A program made the translations under genes and the position numbers. The notes under the pieces were generated by a model. That model was not told where the DNA came from. It ran no database searches and saw only the letters and a list, made by a program, of their open reading frames with translations. A stretch of DNA of 22,456 bases from CALCNS01 sp937897315. Lineage in GTDB: Bacteria; Bacillota; JAAYKD01. Each line of letters starts with the position of its first letter. Position 1 is the first letter of the stretch. The stretch spans positions 1 through 22,456 of the forward strand of contig DAINOJ010000025.1 of assembly GCA_036744005.1 (NCBI GenBank), written 5' to 3'. Shown piece by piece: positions 14,965-22,456 of the stretch.

Positions 14965-16104
14965 TTACTCTAATTCACGTATCAATTCTGCCAAAATCGC
15001 TGTGCGTACCGGTAATTGATCGACAAACATATACTCATCGGAAGAGTGAGCGCCGTGCCCGACGCCGCCCATGCCGTCGAGAGTGGGGACACCTAAGGCC
15101 GCGGTGAAGTTGCCGTCGCTCCCACCGCCGGTGCCACCTTGCTCATAAGAGAAGCCCAACTCCTGTGCCAAGCAATTGGCTTTTTCATACAAGGCGACTG
15201 CTTTGGCATGACGTTCCATGGGAGGACGATTGAGTCCGCCGGTGATTTCTACTTTTGCTTTGCCGACGGGTTGGATGGCTAAGATTTCGCGCACGACTTT
15301 ATCTCCTTCGGCTTGAGTCATGACGCGCAAGTCGACTTTTGCCCAAGCCTCTTCGGCGACAACGTTTCCGCGTGTGCCTCCACCAATCACTCCCACGTTA
15401 AGGGTCGTGCCGGTGATAGGGTTATTGAAGCTGTGGATTTTTTGAATGACATAGCTGAGTTCATCAATCGCCGAAATCCCTTCTTCGGGGTTGGAACCGG
15501 CGTGACTGGCTTTACCGGTGACCTTTACTTGGAAACCTCCGGTGCCTTTGCGCCATAATTTGTAAGCGCCCTTCGGACCGGTGCCCGGTTCTAACACGAA
15601 AACGGTTTTGCTTTTTAACGCTTCTGCCTCTATGTGAGCACGGGAAGTCGTGCTACCGACTTCTTCATCCGAGTTAAACAGGATAACCACACGCAGCTTG
15701 GGCTCCAGCTTTAGCGCTTCGAATGCCTTTAACGCCCAAAGAGAAGCAAGGATACCGGCTTTCATATCGAGAACGCCCGGGCCGGTAGCTTTACCGGTGA
15801 CAGGATCATACTGATAGGGACGGGTTGCAGTGGTACCGGCGGAAAACACGGTGTCGAAGTGGCAGAGCAAGAGCACCTGCTCACTACCAGTGCCGTATTC
15901 CACGCGTAAATGATTGCCGGCTTTGGCTTGGGGAATGACTTGGGTTTTTGCACCGAGGGCTTCAAACTTGGCAGCCAGGTTGGCGCTAAAAGCATCGAGT
16001 AAATCTTTGCGGTCGGAGGGGGACTCCATGTTGACCAGTTCCTCCAGTTCCGCCAACATATCGGTGTGATGCAACTTCAACCATTGGTTCAATTCTTTAA
16101 TCAT
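14965..16104 (-). CDS. M20 family metallopeptidase, glutamate carboxypeptidase (CPG2)-like
   Basis: This 379-residue di-zinc peptidase probably removes a C-terminal amino acid (glutamate in CPG2) from a small N-acyl or peptide substrate. The visible ligands and catalytic residues are His82 and Asp84 (LLCHFDTVF), Asp113 (GPGVLDMKAG), Glu147 (catalytic) and Glu148 (SDEEVGS), Glu172 (VLEPG, as in CPG2 rather than the Asp of many M20 enzymes) and His353 (GAHSSDEY). His201 in KASHAGSNPE belongs to the dimerisation domain. No signal peptide is seen, so it is probably cytoplasmic, unlike secreted CPG2. The gene precedes btuR by 56 bases on the same strand. AAAGGGGCGAG lies upstream of the ATG. Confidence 0.85.
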   Translation of the reverse strand: MIKELNQWLKLHHTDMLAELEELVNMESPSDRKDLLDAFSANLAAKFEALGAKTQVIPQAKAGNHLRVEYGTGSEQVLLLCHFDTVFSAGTTATRPYQYDPVTGKATGPGVLDMKAGILASLWALKAFEALKLEPKLRVVILFNSDEEVGSTTSRAHIEAEALKSKTVFVLEPGTGPKGAYKLWRKGTGGFQVKVTGKASHAGSNPEEGISAIDELSYVIQKIHSFNNPITGTTLNVGVIGGGTRGNVVAEEAWAKVDLRVMTQAEGDKVVREILAIQPVGKAKVEITGGLNRPPMERHAKAVALYEKANCLAQELGFSYEQGGTGGGSDGNFTAALGVPTLDGMGGVGHGAHSSDEYMFVDQLPVRTAILAELIRELE

Positions 16105-16175
16105 AACAGCTCGCCCCTTTCATTTTCTCTTTTATATTTTCGAGTAGGATACGTCGCACTCCTTCTCTGCTCACG

Positions 16176-16272
16176 ATTTACCACTTAGGGTAAGCGTTTT
16201 GTTGCGAAACGCGAGACGACCCCTTACTGGTGAAAATTTACCACTTAGGGGACTGTCCCCTAAGTGGTAAAT
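16176..16272. repeat. REP-like repeat copy 3: tandem pair including a 37-bp perfect palindrome
   Basis: ATTTACCACTTAGGG occurs at 16176-16190 and again 60 bases later at 16236-16250. The second copy starts a perfect palindrome (16236-16272): two 18-base arms around a single T, with GGGGACTGTCCCC at the centre. The first copy pairs imperfectly with CCCCTTACTGGTGAAAAT and encloses a smaller hairpin, GCGTTT/AAACGC. The structure ends five bases before the -35 of the marR promoter. Confidence 0.75.
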
Positions 16273-16277
16273 AATGC

Positions 16278-16305
16278 TTGACAAAGTTTGTGGAATGAAT
16301 ATAAT
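16278..16305 (+). promoter_or_regulatory. Near-consensus sigma-A promoter of the marR-ABC operon
   Basis: TTGACA (16278-16283), a 16-base spacer and a perfect TATAAT (16300-16305) lie about 75 bases before the marR start. Both hexamers match consensus, so the promoter should be strong unless repressed. Confidence 0.8.
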
Positions 16306-16320
16306 GGTAGGCGAAACCTT

Positions 16321-16358
16321 AATAGATAAAACTATTTTATTGGTTAATCTTTTTAACC
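16321..16358 (+). promoter_or_regulatory. Candidate MarR operators in the marR leader
   Basis: Two inverted repeats lie between promoter and start codon: AATAG-N6-CTATT (16321-16336) and GGTTAA-N5-TTAACC (16342-16358). Their size and position just downstream of the -10 fit autorepression by the MarR protein, which typically binds 16-20 bp imperfect palindromes. No binding site for this protein is known, so this is inference. Confidence 0.4.
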
Positions 16359-16380
16359 GTCAAAGGAAAGGAGCCCGATT

Positions 16381-16875
16381 ATGTCACCGGAAAATCAAAA
16401 CCTCGACAGCGAAACCCGTTTGGCTCAGGAGCTCACCCGTGCCATACGCCATTTTAACCGTTGTCATCACCCTGACCCTCTGAACCAGGACCTAAAACCC
16501 AAAGAAATGATGCTGCTTCACTACCTTCACCACAAGAAACGCCACGGCAACACCCTGGTCACCCTCTCGTCCATCGGCGAAGAACTGCGCCTTTCCCCTC
16601 CCAGCGTCACTCTTTTGCTCAACCCCCTCGAAAAACACGGATACCTTACCCGCGTGCGTGACTTGGAAGACCGCCGTGTGGTCTTCGCCGAAATCAGCGA
16701 TAAAGGTATCAAGGCCGTGCAAGACCTTTACGAGCAATTTTTGCACAACGCCAAAGTCATGGTCAACCTCTTAGGCGAAACCGACACCCGCACCTTTATT
16801 GACCTCATGAACAAACTCACCGACTTATATCGCACCTATAAGGACGAACAAAAGCAGACGACGACGGAGTCGTAA
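16381..16875 (+). CDS. MarR-family transcriptional regulator
   Basis: This 164-residue winged-helix regulator is expected to bind DNA as a dimer and repress its own operon until it binds a small molecule. The core reads KEMMLLHYLH, then LSSIGEELRLSPPSVTLLLNPLEKHGYLTRV (helix-turn-helix and recognition helix, about 60-95), followed by the wing DLEDRRVVFAEISDKG, which carries the DxRR signature of MarR. A strong AAGGAAAGGAG precedes the ATG. The exporter gene begins about 16 bases after its stop, so MarR and the exporter pair form one operon. The layout matches multidrug exporter operons of the LmrCD/EfrCD/BmrCD kind. Confidence 0.9.
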   Translation: MSPENQNLDSETRLAQELTRAIRHFNRCHHPDPLNQDLKPKEMMLLHYLHHKKRHGNTLVTLSSIGEELRLSPPSVTLLLNPLEKHGYLTRVRDLEDRRVVFAEISDKGIKAVQDLYEQFLHNAKVMVNLLGETDTRTFIDLMNKLTDLYRTYKDEQKQTTTES

Positions 16876-16891
16876 AAAAGGATGTGTGCGC

Positions 16892-18661
16892 ATGAAGCGT
16901 ATTTTAAAAGGGTTCATCCCCTATCTCCCCAGTTTTATAACCGTCTGCCTGCTGGTCTTTGGACGCACCATGGCCGACTTACAGCTTCCCAAACTCATGG
17001 CCCACATCGTCAACAACGGCATTGCCGCCGGTGACACCGCTTATATATTACGTGTGGGTGGGCAAATGTTACTGGTCTCCCTCTTTGGCATGGCTTGTGC
17101 CATAGGGACCAGCTACCTATCCTCGCGCAACGCCATGGGCTTTTCCCGTGACTTGCGCAACAAAACCTTCACCAAAATCGAAAACTTTGGGCAAAGTGAG
17201 TTCGACAAGTTCGGTACCGCTTCCCTGATTACCCGTTCCACCAATGACGTTCGCCAAATGCAAATGCTGCTCATGATGGGGCAACGCATGATGTTGGCTG
17301 CTCCCATTATGTTCATCGGTGGCATCATCAACGTGCTGCAAACCAACTTAAGTTTAAGCACTATCCTCATCGTCTCCCTACCGGCTGTCATCCTCTCGGT
17401 TACTATGATTGCCGGCCGCGCCACGCCTATGTTTGACATTATGCAAAAGAAGCTCGACCGTCTGAACCTTGTCTTACGCGAAGGCCTCTCGGGCGTGCGT
17501 GTGGTGCGTGCCTTTATTCGAGACGATTATCAGCAAGAGCGCTTTAACAAAGCCAATCAAGAGTTAACCGACAACTCTATCCAAGTCAATCGTCTCCTCG
17601 CCCTACAATCCCCCATTATGTCTTTAATTATGAACTTGACTATCATCGCAACCATGTGGTTTGGTAGCTTGTTCATCAATCGTGGTAACCTCATGATTGG
17701 CGACCTTATGGCCTTTATCCAATACATCGGGATGATCTTAGGCTCCCTCATGGGCCTCTCCATGATCTTCATCATGTATCCCCGCGCCGCCGTCTCGGCC
17801 GACCGTATCAACGACATCCTCGACACCGAGATCACCGTGCAACAACCCACCACCCACAACCTCGTGCCCTTCCCGCAACCGCAGGAAATCACGGTCGCCT
17901 TTGACCACGTCACCTTCCGATACCCGGGTAGCGAAGCCCCTGTCTTACACGACATTTGTTTCACCGCATCGCCTGGGCAAACCGTGGCCATTATCGGCGG
18001 CACCGGCTCCGGTAAATCCACCCTTGCCCAGTTACTCCTGCGTTTCTACGATATGGAATCGGGCAGCATTACCATGAACCAGATAGACATCCGCAAGCTC
18101 GACTTGGCCGAATTGCGCCAGAACATTGGCTTTGTTTCACAGAAAACCCTGCTTTTCACTGGCACAGTTGCCGATAACATTCGTTACGGCAAAGAAACCG
18201 CTACAGAGGAAGAAGTTCTACAAGCCCTGGAAATTGCCCAAGCCGCCAAATTTGTTCAAGACATGCCCAACGGATTACAAGCTCAAGTCTCGCAAGGGGG
18301 CACCAATTTCTCCGGTGGGCAAAAGCAGCGCCTTTCCATTGCCCGCGCCTTAGTGCGCAAACCCCCGGTTTATGTCTTTGACGACAGCTTCTCGGCCCTC
18401 GACTTTAAAACCGATGCCAACCTGCGCAAAGCCATGAGAGATATCACCGCGCGTTCCACGGTGATCATCATTGCCCAGCGTGTGAGTACCATAATGAACT
18501 CCGACCTCATTCTGGTTATGGACGAAGGCCGCATTGTGGGTCAAGGTACTCACGAAACCTTGTTGCAAAGCTGCAAAGTGTATCAGGAAATCTTGGAATC
18601 GCAACTTTCGGTCGAAGAATATTCAATCAAAGCCCTTGGCGGAGAGGCAGGTGGATTTTAG
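16892..18661 (+). CDS. ABC exporter half-transporter 1 (degenerate catalytic site subunit)
   Basis: This protein of about 589 residues has an N-terminal six-helix exporter membrane domain (about 1-320) and a nucleotide-binding domain. Walker A is GGTGSGKST (about 368), the signature is canonical FSGGQKQR (about 472), Walker B is VYVFDDS (about 492) with Asp in place of the catalytic Glu, and the switch histidine is Gln in IIIAQRVSTI (about 526). These changes mark the subunit of a heterodimeric exporter whose own Walker site is non-hydrolytic. The partner is the next gene, overlapping by one base (TAGTG). The frame also offers GTG at 16886, but AAGGA is nine bases before ATG 16892, so that is chosen. 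Substrate unknown; multidrug or peptide export is likely. Confidence 0.88.
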   Translation: MKRILKGFIPYLPSFITVCLLVFGRTMADLQLPKLMAHIVNNGIAAGDTAYILRVGGQMLLVSLFGMACAIGTSYLSSRNAMGFSRDLRNKTFTKIENFGQSEFDKFGTASLITRSTNDVRQMQMLLMMGQRMMLAAPIMFIGGIINVLQTNLSLSTILIVSLPAVILSVTMIAGRATPMFDIMQKKLDRLNLVLREGLSGVRVVRAFIRDDYQQERFNKANQELTDNSIQVNRLLALQSPIMSLIMNLTIIATMWFGSLFINRGNLMIGDLMAFIQYIGMILGSLMGLSMIFIMYPRAAVSADRINDILDTEITVQQPTTHNLVPFPQPQEITVAFDHVTFRYPGSEAPVLHDICFTASPGQTVAIIGGTGSGKSTLAQLLLRFYDMESGSITMNQIDIRKLDLAELRQNIGFVSQKTLLFTGTVADNIRYGKETATEEEVLQALEIAQAAKFVQDMPNGLQAQVSQGGTNFSGGQKQRLSIARALVRKPPVYVFDDSFSALDFKTDANLRKAMRDITARSTVIIIAQRVSTIMNSDLILVMDEGRIVGQGTHETLLQSCKVYQEILESQLSVEEYSIKALGGEAGGF

Positions 18662-20763
18662 TGAGCACTCAAGAAAAACCAATGACCCCCGCAGCTTCCA
18701 CCCATGGTAATCCCGAGAACAAAGGGAATGGAAGCGAAAAAGAACGCCTGAACACCCGTGGTGAATTCTCCGGACGCCGTATGGGACCTCCCGGTGGCGG
18801 ACCCGGTCGCGGACCCGGACAATTTTTACCCGGTGAGAAAGCCAAGAACTTTAAAGGTACCGTCGCTCGTTTGGTGCAATATCTACGTCCTCACTGGTTT
18901 GGTATTATTGTCATTACCATTTCTACTATATTAGCCACTCTGCTGAGCGTCTTCGCTCCCAAAGTCACCGGTCAAGTCACCGATAAAATTTTGGAAGGTC
19001 TGCAACTAAAGGGCCTAGGTGGAGTGGACTTCCAAGCGGTAGGTACCATCCTCATGACCTTGCTTCTCCTTTATGTAGGAAACTCCGTGCTGCTCTACGG
19101 CCAGCATTGGCTCATGACCGGTATCTCCCAGAAAATTGTGCGCACCATGCGTGCCGATATCAGCCAAAAGCTGACGCGCTTACCGCTATCTTATTACGAC
19201 AGCCAAACCCATGGCGAATTGCTCAGCCGGGCTGTCAACGATGTCGATACGGTGAGTGCCAATCTACAACAATCGCTCAACCAACTCATTAGCGCCGCGG
19301 TCACGTTGGCGGGTATTTTGATTATGATGCTGAGCATCAACCCCATTATGACCCTCATCGCCCTGATCACCGTGCCGGGTAGTCTGGTGGTCACCCGCGT
19401 GATTACCAAAAAGTCGCAACCACTCTTTGTGCAGCAACAGCGACTCATTGGCAACATGAACAGCCATGTGGAAGAGATGTTTACCGGGCACCCCGTGATT
19501 AAAGCGTATGGCCGGGAAGCCGAAAGCTTAAAAACCTTTGAAGAAGTCAATGATAAGCTCTACGATGTGAGCATAAAAGCCCAATTTTTGTCGGGTATCA
19601 TTATGCCGCTGCTCGGTTTCATTGGCAACTTAGGGTATGTAGCGGTATGCCTGTTTGGTGGTTACTTTGCCGTGCGCGGGCAGATTACGATTGGCAAAAT
19701 TCAAAGCTTCCTGCAATACATTCGCCAATTCAACCAGCCCATTACCCAAACAGCCCAAATTGCCAACGTCTTGCAGTCGACTGTGGCCGCAGCCGAACGG
19801 GTCTTTGAGCTGCTCGACGAAGAAGAAATGTCGGAGGAAGCCACCGCCGCTTCCCTGCCACAACCGGTGCAGGGACATGTGGTCATCGATCATGTGCGGT
19901 TTGGTTACCGTCCCGGCGAAACCATTATTCACGACTTTAACATCGATGTCGCTCCCGGACAAATGATTGCCATTGTGGGTCCCACCGGAGCCGGCAAAAC
20001 CACCCTTGTGAACCTGCTCATGCGCTTTTACGAAGTGGATTCCGGAAAGATCACCGTGGATGGCGTCGATATTGCCAGTGTACCCCGTGAAGAACTGCGC
20101 GACCAATTTGGTATGGTTTTGCAGGACACCTGGCTGTATAACGACACGATTATGGCCAACATTGCCTATGGACGCGAGGGAGCCAGCGAGGAAGAAGTGG
20201 TAGCAGCCGCCAAAGCTGCATTTGCGGATTACTTTATTCGCACCCTGCCCGATGGCTACCAGACCGTGCTCAACGAAGAAAGCTCCAATATTTCGCAAGG
20301 GCAAAAGCAGTTGCTCACCATTGCCCGTGCTTTCGTCAGCAACCCGAAGATTCTCATTTTGGACGAGGCGACCAGTTCGGTCGATACTCGTACCGAGTTG
20401 CTCATTCAAAGCGCCATGGGTCGCTTGTTGCAAAACCGCACCAGTTTTGTCATTGCTCATCGTTTGTCGACGATTAAAGATGCCGACAAGATTTTGGTGA
20501 TGAATAAAGGTGATATTATTGAACAAGGCACCCACGAGGAATTGCTGGCTAAAGCTGGATTCTACTACGACTTGTATCACAGTCAGTTCGCCAACCAGAG
20601 CATAGACGAAGCCGTCGCCGAACGGGCTCGTCAGCGCGGAGAAACTGTGGAACTGCCCGGAAACGTCAAACCGAACGGCAGTATGCCAGGTGGCAAGCCC
20701 GGTACGGGTATGGGAAAAGGGATGGGCAAAGGCCCCGGTCATCCCGGTATGAACCCCGCTTAA
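18661..20763 (+). CDS. ABC exporter half-transporter 2 (hydrolytic subunit, with Gly/Pro/Met-rich tails)
   Basis: This 700-residue partner of the preceding half-transporter starts with GTG inside its stop codon. A polar N-terminal extension of about 60 residues contains MGPPGGGPGRGPGQF. The membrane domain (about 70-390) and nucleotide-binding domain follow: Walker A GPTGAGKTT (about 439), an altered signature ISQGQKQ (about 543), a normal Walker B with catalytic Glu in LILDEATSS (about 564), and the switch His in IAHRLSTI. Together the pair gives one good ATP site (this Walker B, partner FSGGQ) and one degenerate site (partner FDDS, this SQGQ), as in BmrCD- or TM287/288-type exporters. The C-terminal tail is again Gly/Met/Pro/Lys-rich (GMGKGMGKGPGHPGMNP). 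A terminator follows. Confidence 0.9.
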   Translation: MSTQEKPMTPAASTHGNPENKGNGSEKERLNTRGEFSGRRMGPPGGGPGRGPGQFLPGEKAKNFKGTVARLVQYLRPHWFGIIVITISTILATLLSVFAPKVTGQVTDKILEGLQLKGLGGVDFQAVGTILMTLLLLYVGNSVLLYGQHWLMTGISQKIVRTMRADISQKLTRLPLSYYDSQTHGELLSRAVNDVDTVSANLQQSLNQLISAAVTLAGILIMMLSINPIMTLIALITVPGSLVVTRVITKKSQPLFVQQQRLIGNMNSHVEEMFTGHPVIKAYGREAESLKTFEEVNDKLYDVSIKAQFLSGIIMPLLGFIGNLGYVAVCLFGGYFAVRGQITIGKIQSFLQYIRQFNQPITQTAQIANVLQSTVAAAERVFELLDEEEMSEEATAASLPQPVQGHVVIDHVRFGYRPGETIIHDFNIDVAPGQMIAIVGPTGAGKTTLVNLLMRFYEVDSGKITVDGVDIASVPREELRDQFGMVLQDTWLYNDTIMANIAYGREGASEEEVVAAAKAAFADYFIRTLPDGYQTVLNEESSNISQGQKQLLTIARAFVSNPKILILDEATSSVDTRTELLIQSAMGRLLQNRTSFVIAHRLSTIKDADKILVMNKGDIIEQGTHEELLAKAGFYYDLYHSQFANQSIDEAVAERARQRGETVELPGNVKPNGSMPGGKPGTGMGKGMGKGPGHPGMNPA

Positions 20764-20775
20764 TAGCAACAAAAC

Positions 20776-20823
20776 AAGCGTCTCATCTTCTTACATTCGG
20801 TCGGATGAGGCGCTTTTGCTTTT
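20776..20823 (+). terminator. Terminator of the marR-ABC operon
   Basis: AAGCGTCTCATC (20776-20787) pairs with GATGAGGCGCTT (20804-20815) through one G-T wobble. TTGCTTTT follows. The hairpin separates the exporter operon from the MATE gene. Confidence 0.85.
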
Positions 20824-20853
20824 GATACTTACAGTAGTATGGTAAAAGTTGTG

Positions 20854-20882
20854 TTGACGAAACGGCCAATATCCGATATACT
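20854..20882 (+). promoter_or_regulatory. Sigma-A promoter of the MATE gene
   Basis: TTGACG (20854-20859), a 17-base spacer and TATACT (20877-20882) lie about 35 bases before the start. The match is one mismatch per hexamer at ideal spacing. With the terminator just upstream, this makes the MATE gene an independent unit. Confidence 0.75.
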
Positions 20883-20915
20883 TTTGTTCAACACACTAAA
20901 TATACGACAAAGGAA

Positions 20916-22379
20916 ATGATGATCTTGGCTCCAGAAACCAACTTCAACGTTCCCTCTGCGCCGGACGTAAAACCTGCGAAGAAGGGCTTCCTGAAAGGGA
21001 TTTTTGAAGGTTTACAAACTCCGGTACCCGACGACTTACCGGCAAAAGAGATTTCCTCCAAGGTTATCGCCATTGCCTGGCCTGCTTTGGTGGAGTCGTT
21101 TTTAATCCAGCTGGTCAGTATGGTCAACACCATGATGGTCGGCAGTGTAGGAACGGCAGCCATTGCTGCCATAGGGTATGTCACCCAACCACGCTTCCTC
21201 ATCTTGGCTGTTTTCCAGGCCTTCAACACCGGCAGCACCGCTCTCATCGCTCGGGCGAAGGGTGCCGGCAATGACGAAGATGCCAATACCATTATGCATC
21301 AGAGCTTGTTGCTCTCCTTTGGCGCATCGTTGGTGATGGGCTTTTTGGGGTATGTTTTCGCCAAACCCATGGTGATGTTTATGGGTGCCAATGAACCGGA
21401 TACCATAGCCGGTGCTACTTTGTATATGCAGGTGCTCATGCTCACCTTCCCGGCCAATGCGCTTACCCTTGCCGTGACGGCTTGTCTGCGCGGTATTGGG
21501 CGAACCAAAATCTCCATGACGTATAACATTATTGCCAACGTGGTCAATGTGATTGTGGGTTATGTCTTCATCAACGGGCATTTCGGTATGCCGGCCTGGG
21601 GTGTTTTTGGTGCCGCTTTGGGCATGGCGGTGGGACAAATCGTTTCGCTACTCATTGCTTTGTATGCGGTGATCGCCGGTTCCGATATGCTGAAACTAGA
21701 AATGAAGAAACTCTTCCAAATTCGTCCGCGCATTTTAAAAGGCGTACTGAGCATTGGCTCACCGGCGATGTTGGAGCAGCTCTTTATGCGTTCCGGACAG
21801 ATTATGTTCTCGAAGGTCGTTGCGACCTTGGGCACCGATGCTTATGCCACCCACATTATTGCCAATAACATCTTCTCTATGTCCATGATGATTGGTCAAT
21901 CCTTCGGTATTTCTGCGACTTCCCTCATTGGGCAATCACTGGGCAAAAAACGTCCCGATCACGGCAAGGCCTATGTGCAAAAATGCAGGCGTTACTCCAT
22001 GATAACGTCCATGCTTTTAGCCGGTTCCTTCTTCTTCTTTGGTCGTCAATTAGTAGGTATGTATACCACCGAAGCGTTGGTCATTGCTCAAGGGGCACTA
22101 CTCCTTAAGATTGTGGCAGTCATCCAGCCCTTGCAGTCCTCACAAATGGTGCTCTCAGGTGCTCTGCGCGGAGCCGGTGATACCAAAGCCGTGGCGGTTT
22201 CCACCTTTACCGGTATTGTGATTGTGCGACCCATAGTGGCTTATGTCATGGTCTTCATGATTGGAGCCGGGCTCAATGGAATTTGGTTGGCCATTGTCTT
22301 CGACCAATGCATTCGATCTGCTTATACGATGTGGCGTTTTGCTTCCGACCGGTGGATGCATGTCAGAGTGTATGCCTAA
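20916..22379 (+). CDS. MATE-family efflux protein
   Basis: This 487-residue protein has about 12 membrane helices in two related halves and is expected to export cationic drugs or metabolites in exchange for Na+ or H+. Family features include IAWPALVESFLIQLVSMVNTMMVG at the first helix, the half-repeat start LSIGSPAMLEQLFMRSGQ near residue 280, and the paired CLRGIGRTKISM and ALRGAGDTKAVAV loops. It has a hydrophilic N-terminal extension of about 45 residues. Two adjacent ATGs (20916, 20919) and a TTG (20925) follow AAAGGA; the second ATG or the TTG has better spacing, so the exact start is uncertain by up to three codons. It has its own promoter and lies downstream of a second efflux operon. 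Confidence 0.9.
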   Translation: MMILAPETNFNVPSAPDVKPAKKGFLKGIFEGLQTPVPDDLPAKEISSKVIAIAWPALVESFLIQLVSMVNTMMVGSVGTAAIAAIGYVTQPRFLILAVFQAFNTGSTALIARAKGAGNDEDANTIMHQSLLLSFGASLVMGFLGYVFAKPMVMFMGANEPDTIAGATLYMQVLMLTFPANALTLAVTACLRGIGRTKISMTYNIIANVVNVIVGYVFINGHFGMPAWGVFGAALGMAVGQIVSLLIALYAVIAGSDMLKLEMKKLFQIRPRILKGVLSIGSPAMLEQLFMRSGQIMFSKVVATLGTDAYATHIIANNIFSMSMMIGQSFGISATSLIGQSLGKKRPDHGKAYVQKCRRYSMITSMLLAGSFFFFGRQLVGMYTTEALVIAQGALLLKIVAVIQPLQSSQMVLSGALRGAGDTKAVAVSTFTGIVIVRPIVAYVMVFMIGAGLNGIWLAIVFDQCIRSAYTMWRFASDRWMHVRVYA

Positions 22380-22456
22380 TAAAAGAGCTGCAGCGTTTCA
22401 AGATGAACTGCTACCCGTCAAGAGGACACTGAAATAAAATAAGGATTACACGGCAC

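Noticed and set aside
19630..20772. Minus-strand frame of 380 codons opposite the second ABC subunit
   Set aside because: It runs antisense to clear Walker A, signature and Walker B coding sequence and shows no recognisable motif.
22380..22456. Possible tip of an insertion sequence or a new gene leader at the right edge
   Set aside because: The segment AGAGGACACTGAAATAAAAT has a vague look of an IS3-type end, but no inverted repeat or reading frame is available before the window stops.

Overview
The window looks like chromosomal DNA of a low-to-mid GC Gram-positive anaerobe, probably a clostridium-like member of the Bacillota. The reasons are strong AAGGAGG-type ribosome binding sites, frequent TTG/GTG starts, a 4Fe-4S aldo/keto-reductase-like protein typical of anaerobes, a Dlt-like surface-modification operon, and an LmrCD/BmrCD-type ABC exporter pair with its MarR regulator. 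No species can be named from the sequence alone. No tRNA, rRNA or CRISPR array was seen.

Layout. 1-1053: a decayed IS21-family element on the minus strand, with an istA remnant, the start of an istB remnant, and an end carrying five CCGGA motifs at exact 22-bp spacing. 1041-1160: a possible relic of a winged-helix protein. 1383-3017: an M20D/AbgB-like amidohydrolase with its own terminator. 3124-3612 (minus): a DinB-like protein. 3866-6874: a membrane-anchored sensor (5TMR-LYT, three PAS, degenerate GGDEF, intact EAL) expected to degrade c-di-GMP. 6936-12330 (minus): a tight five-gene operon, given in transcription order: AMP-forming ligase, PLP decarboxylase, carrier protein, AlgI/DltB-like MBOAT, DltD-like SGNH protein. 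12575-14312: a redoxin-like protein and a two-cluster Fe-S aldo/keto-reductase-like protein, ended by a terminator. 14381-16104 (minus): a cobalamin adenosyltransferase preceded by a CPG2-like M20 peptidase. 16278-20823: a sigma-A-type promoter, a MarR regulator and two overlapping half-ABC exporters, ended by a terminator. 20854-22379: a MATE efflux protein with its own near-consensus promoter.

The most interesting system is the five-gene operon. It resembles dlt (adenylation, carrier protein, MBOAT, DltD), but a diaminopimelate-decarboxylase-fold enzyme sits between ligase and carrier, and the MBOAT is AlgI-sized. I infer that an amino acid is activated, loaded on the carrier, decarboxylated (perhaps while carrier-bound, as BtrK does in butirosin biosynthesis), and passed by the MBOAT/SGNH pair to an extracytoplasmic polymer as an amine-bearing acyl group. 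The chemistry is inference; the gene set and motifs are visible.

A second theme is a family of palindromic repeats built on GGGGACTGTCCCC. It occurs three times between genes: in the leader of the redoxin gene, between convergent genes at 14345-14379, and as a 37-bp perfect palindrome just upstream of the marR promoter.
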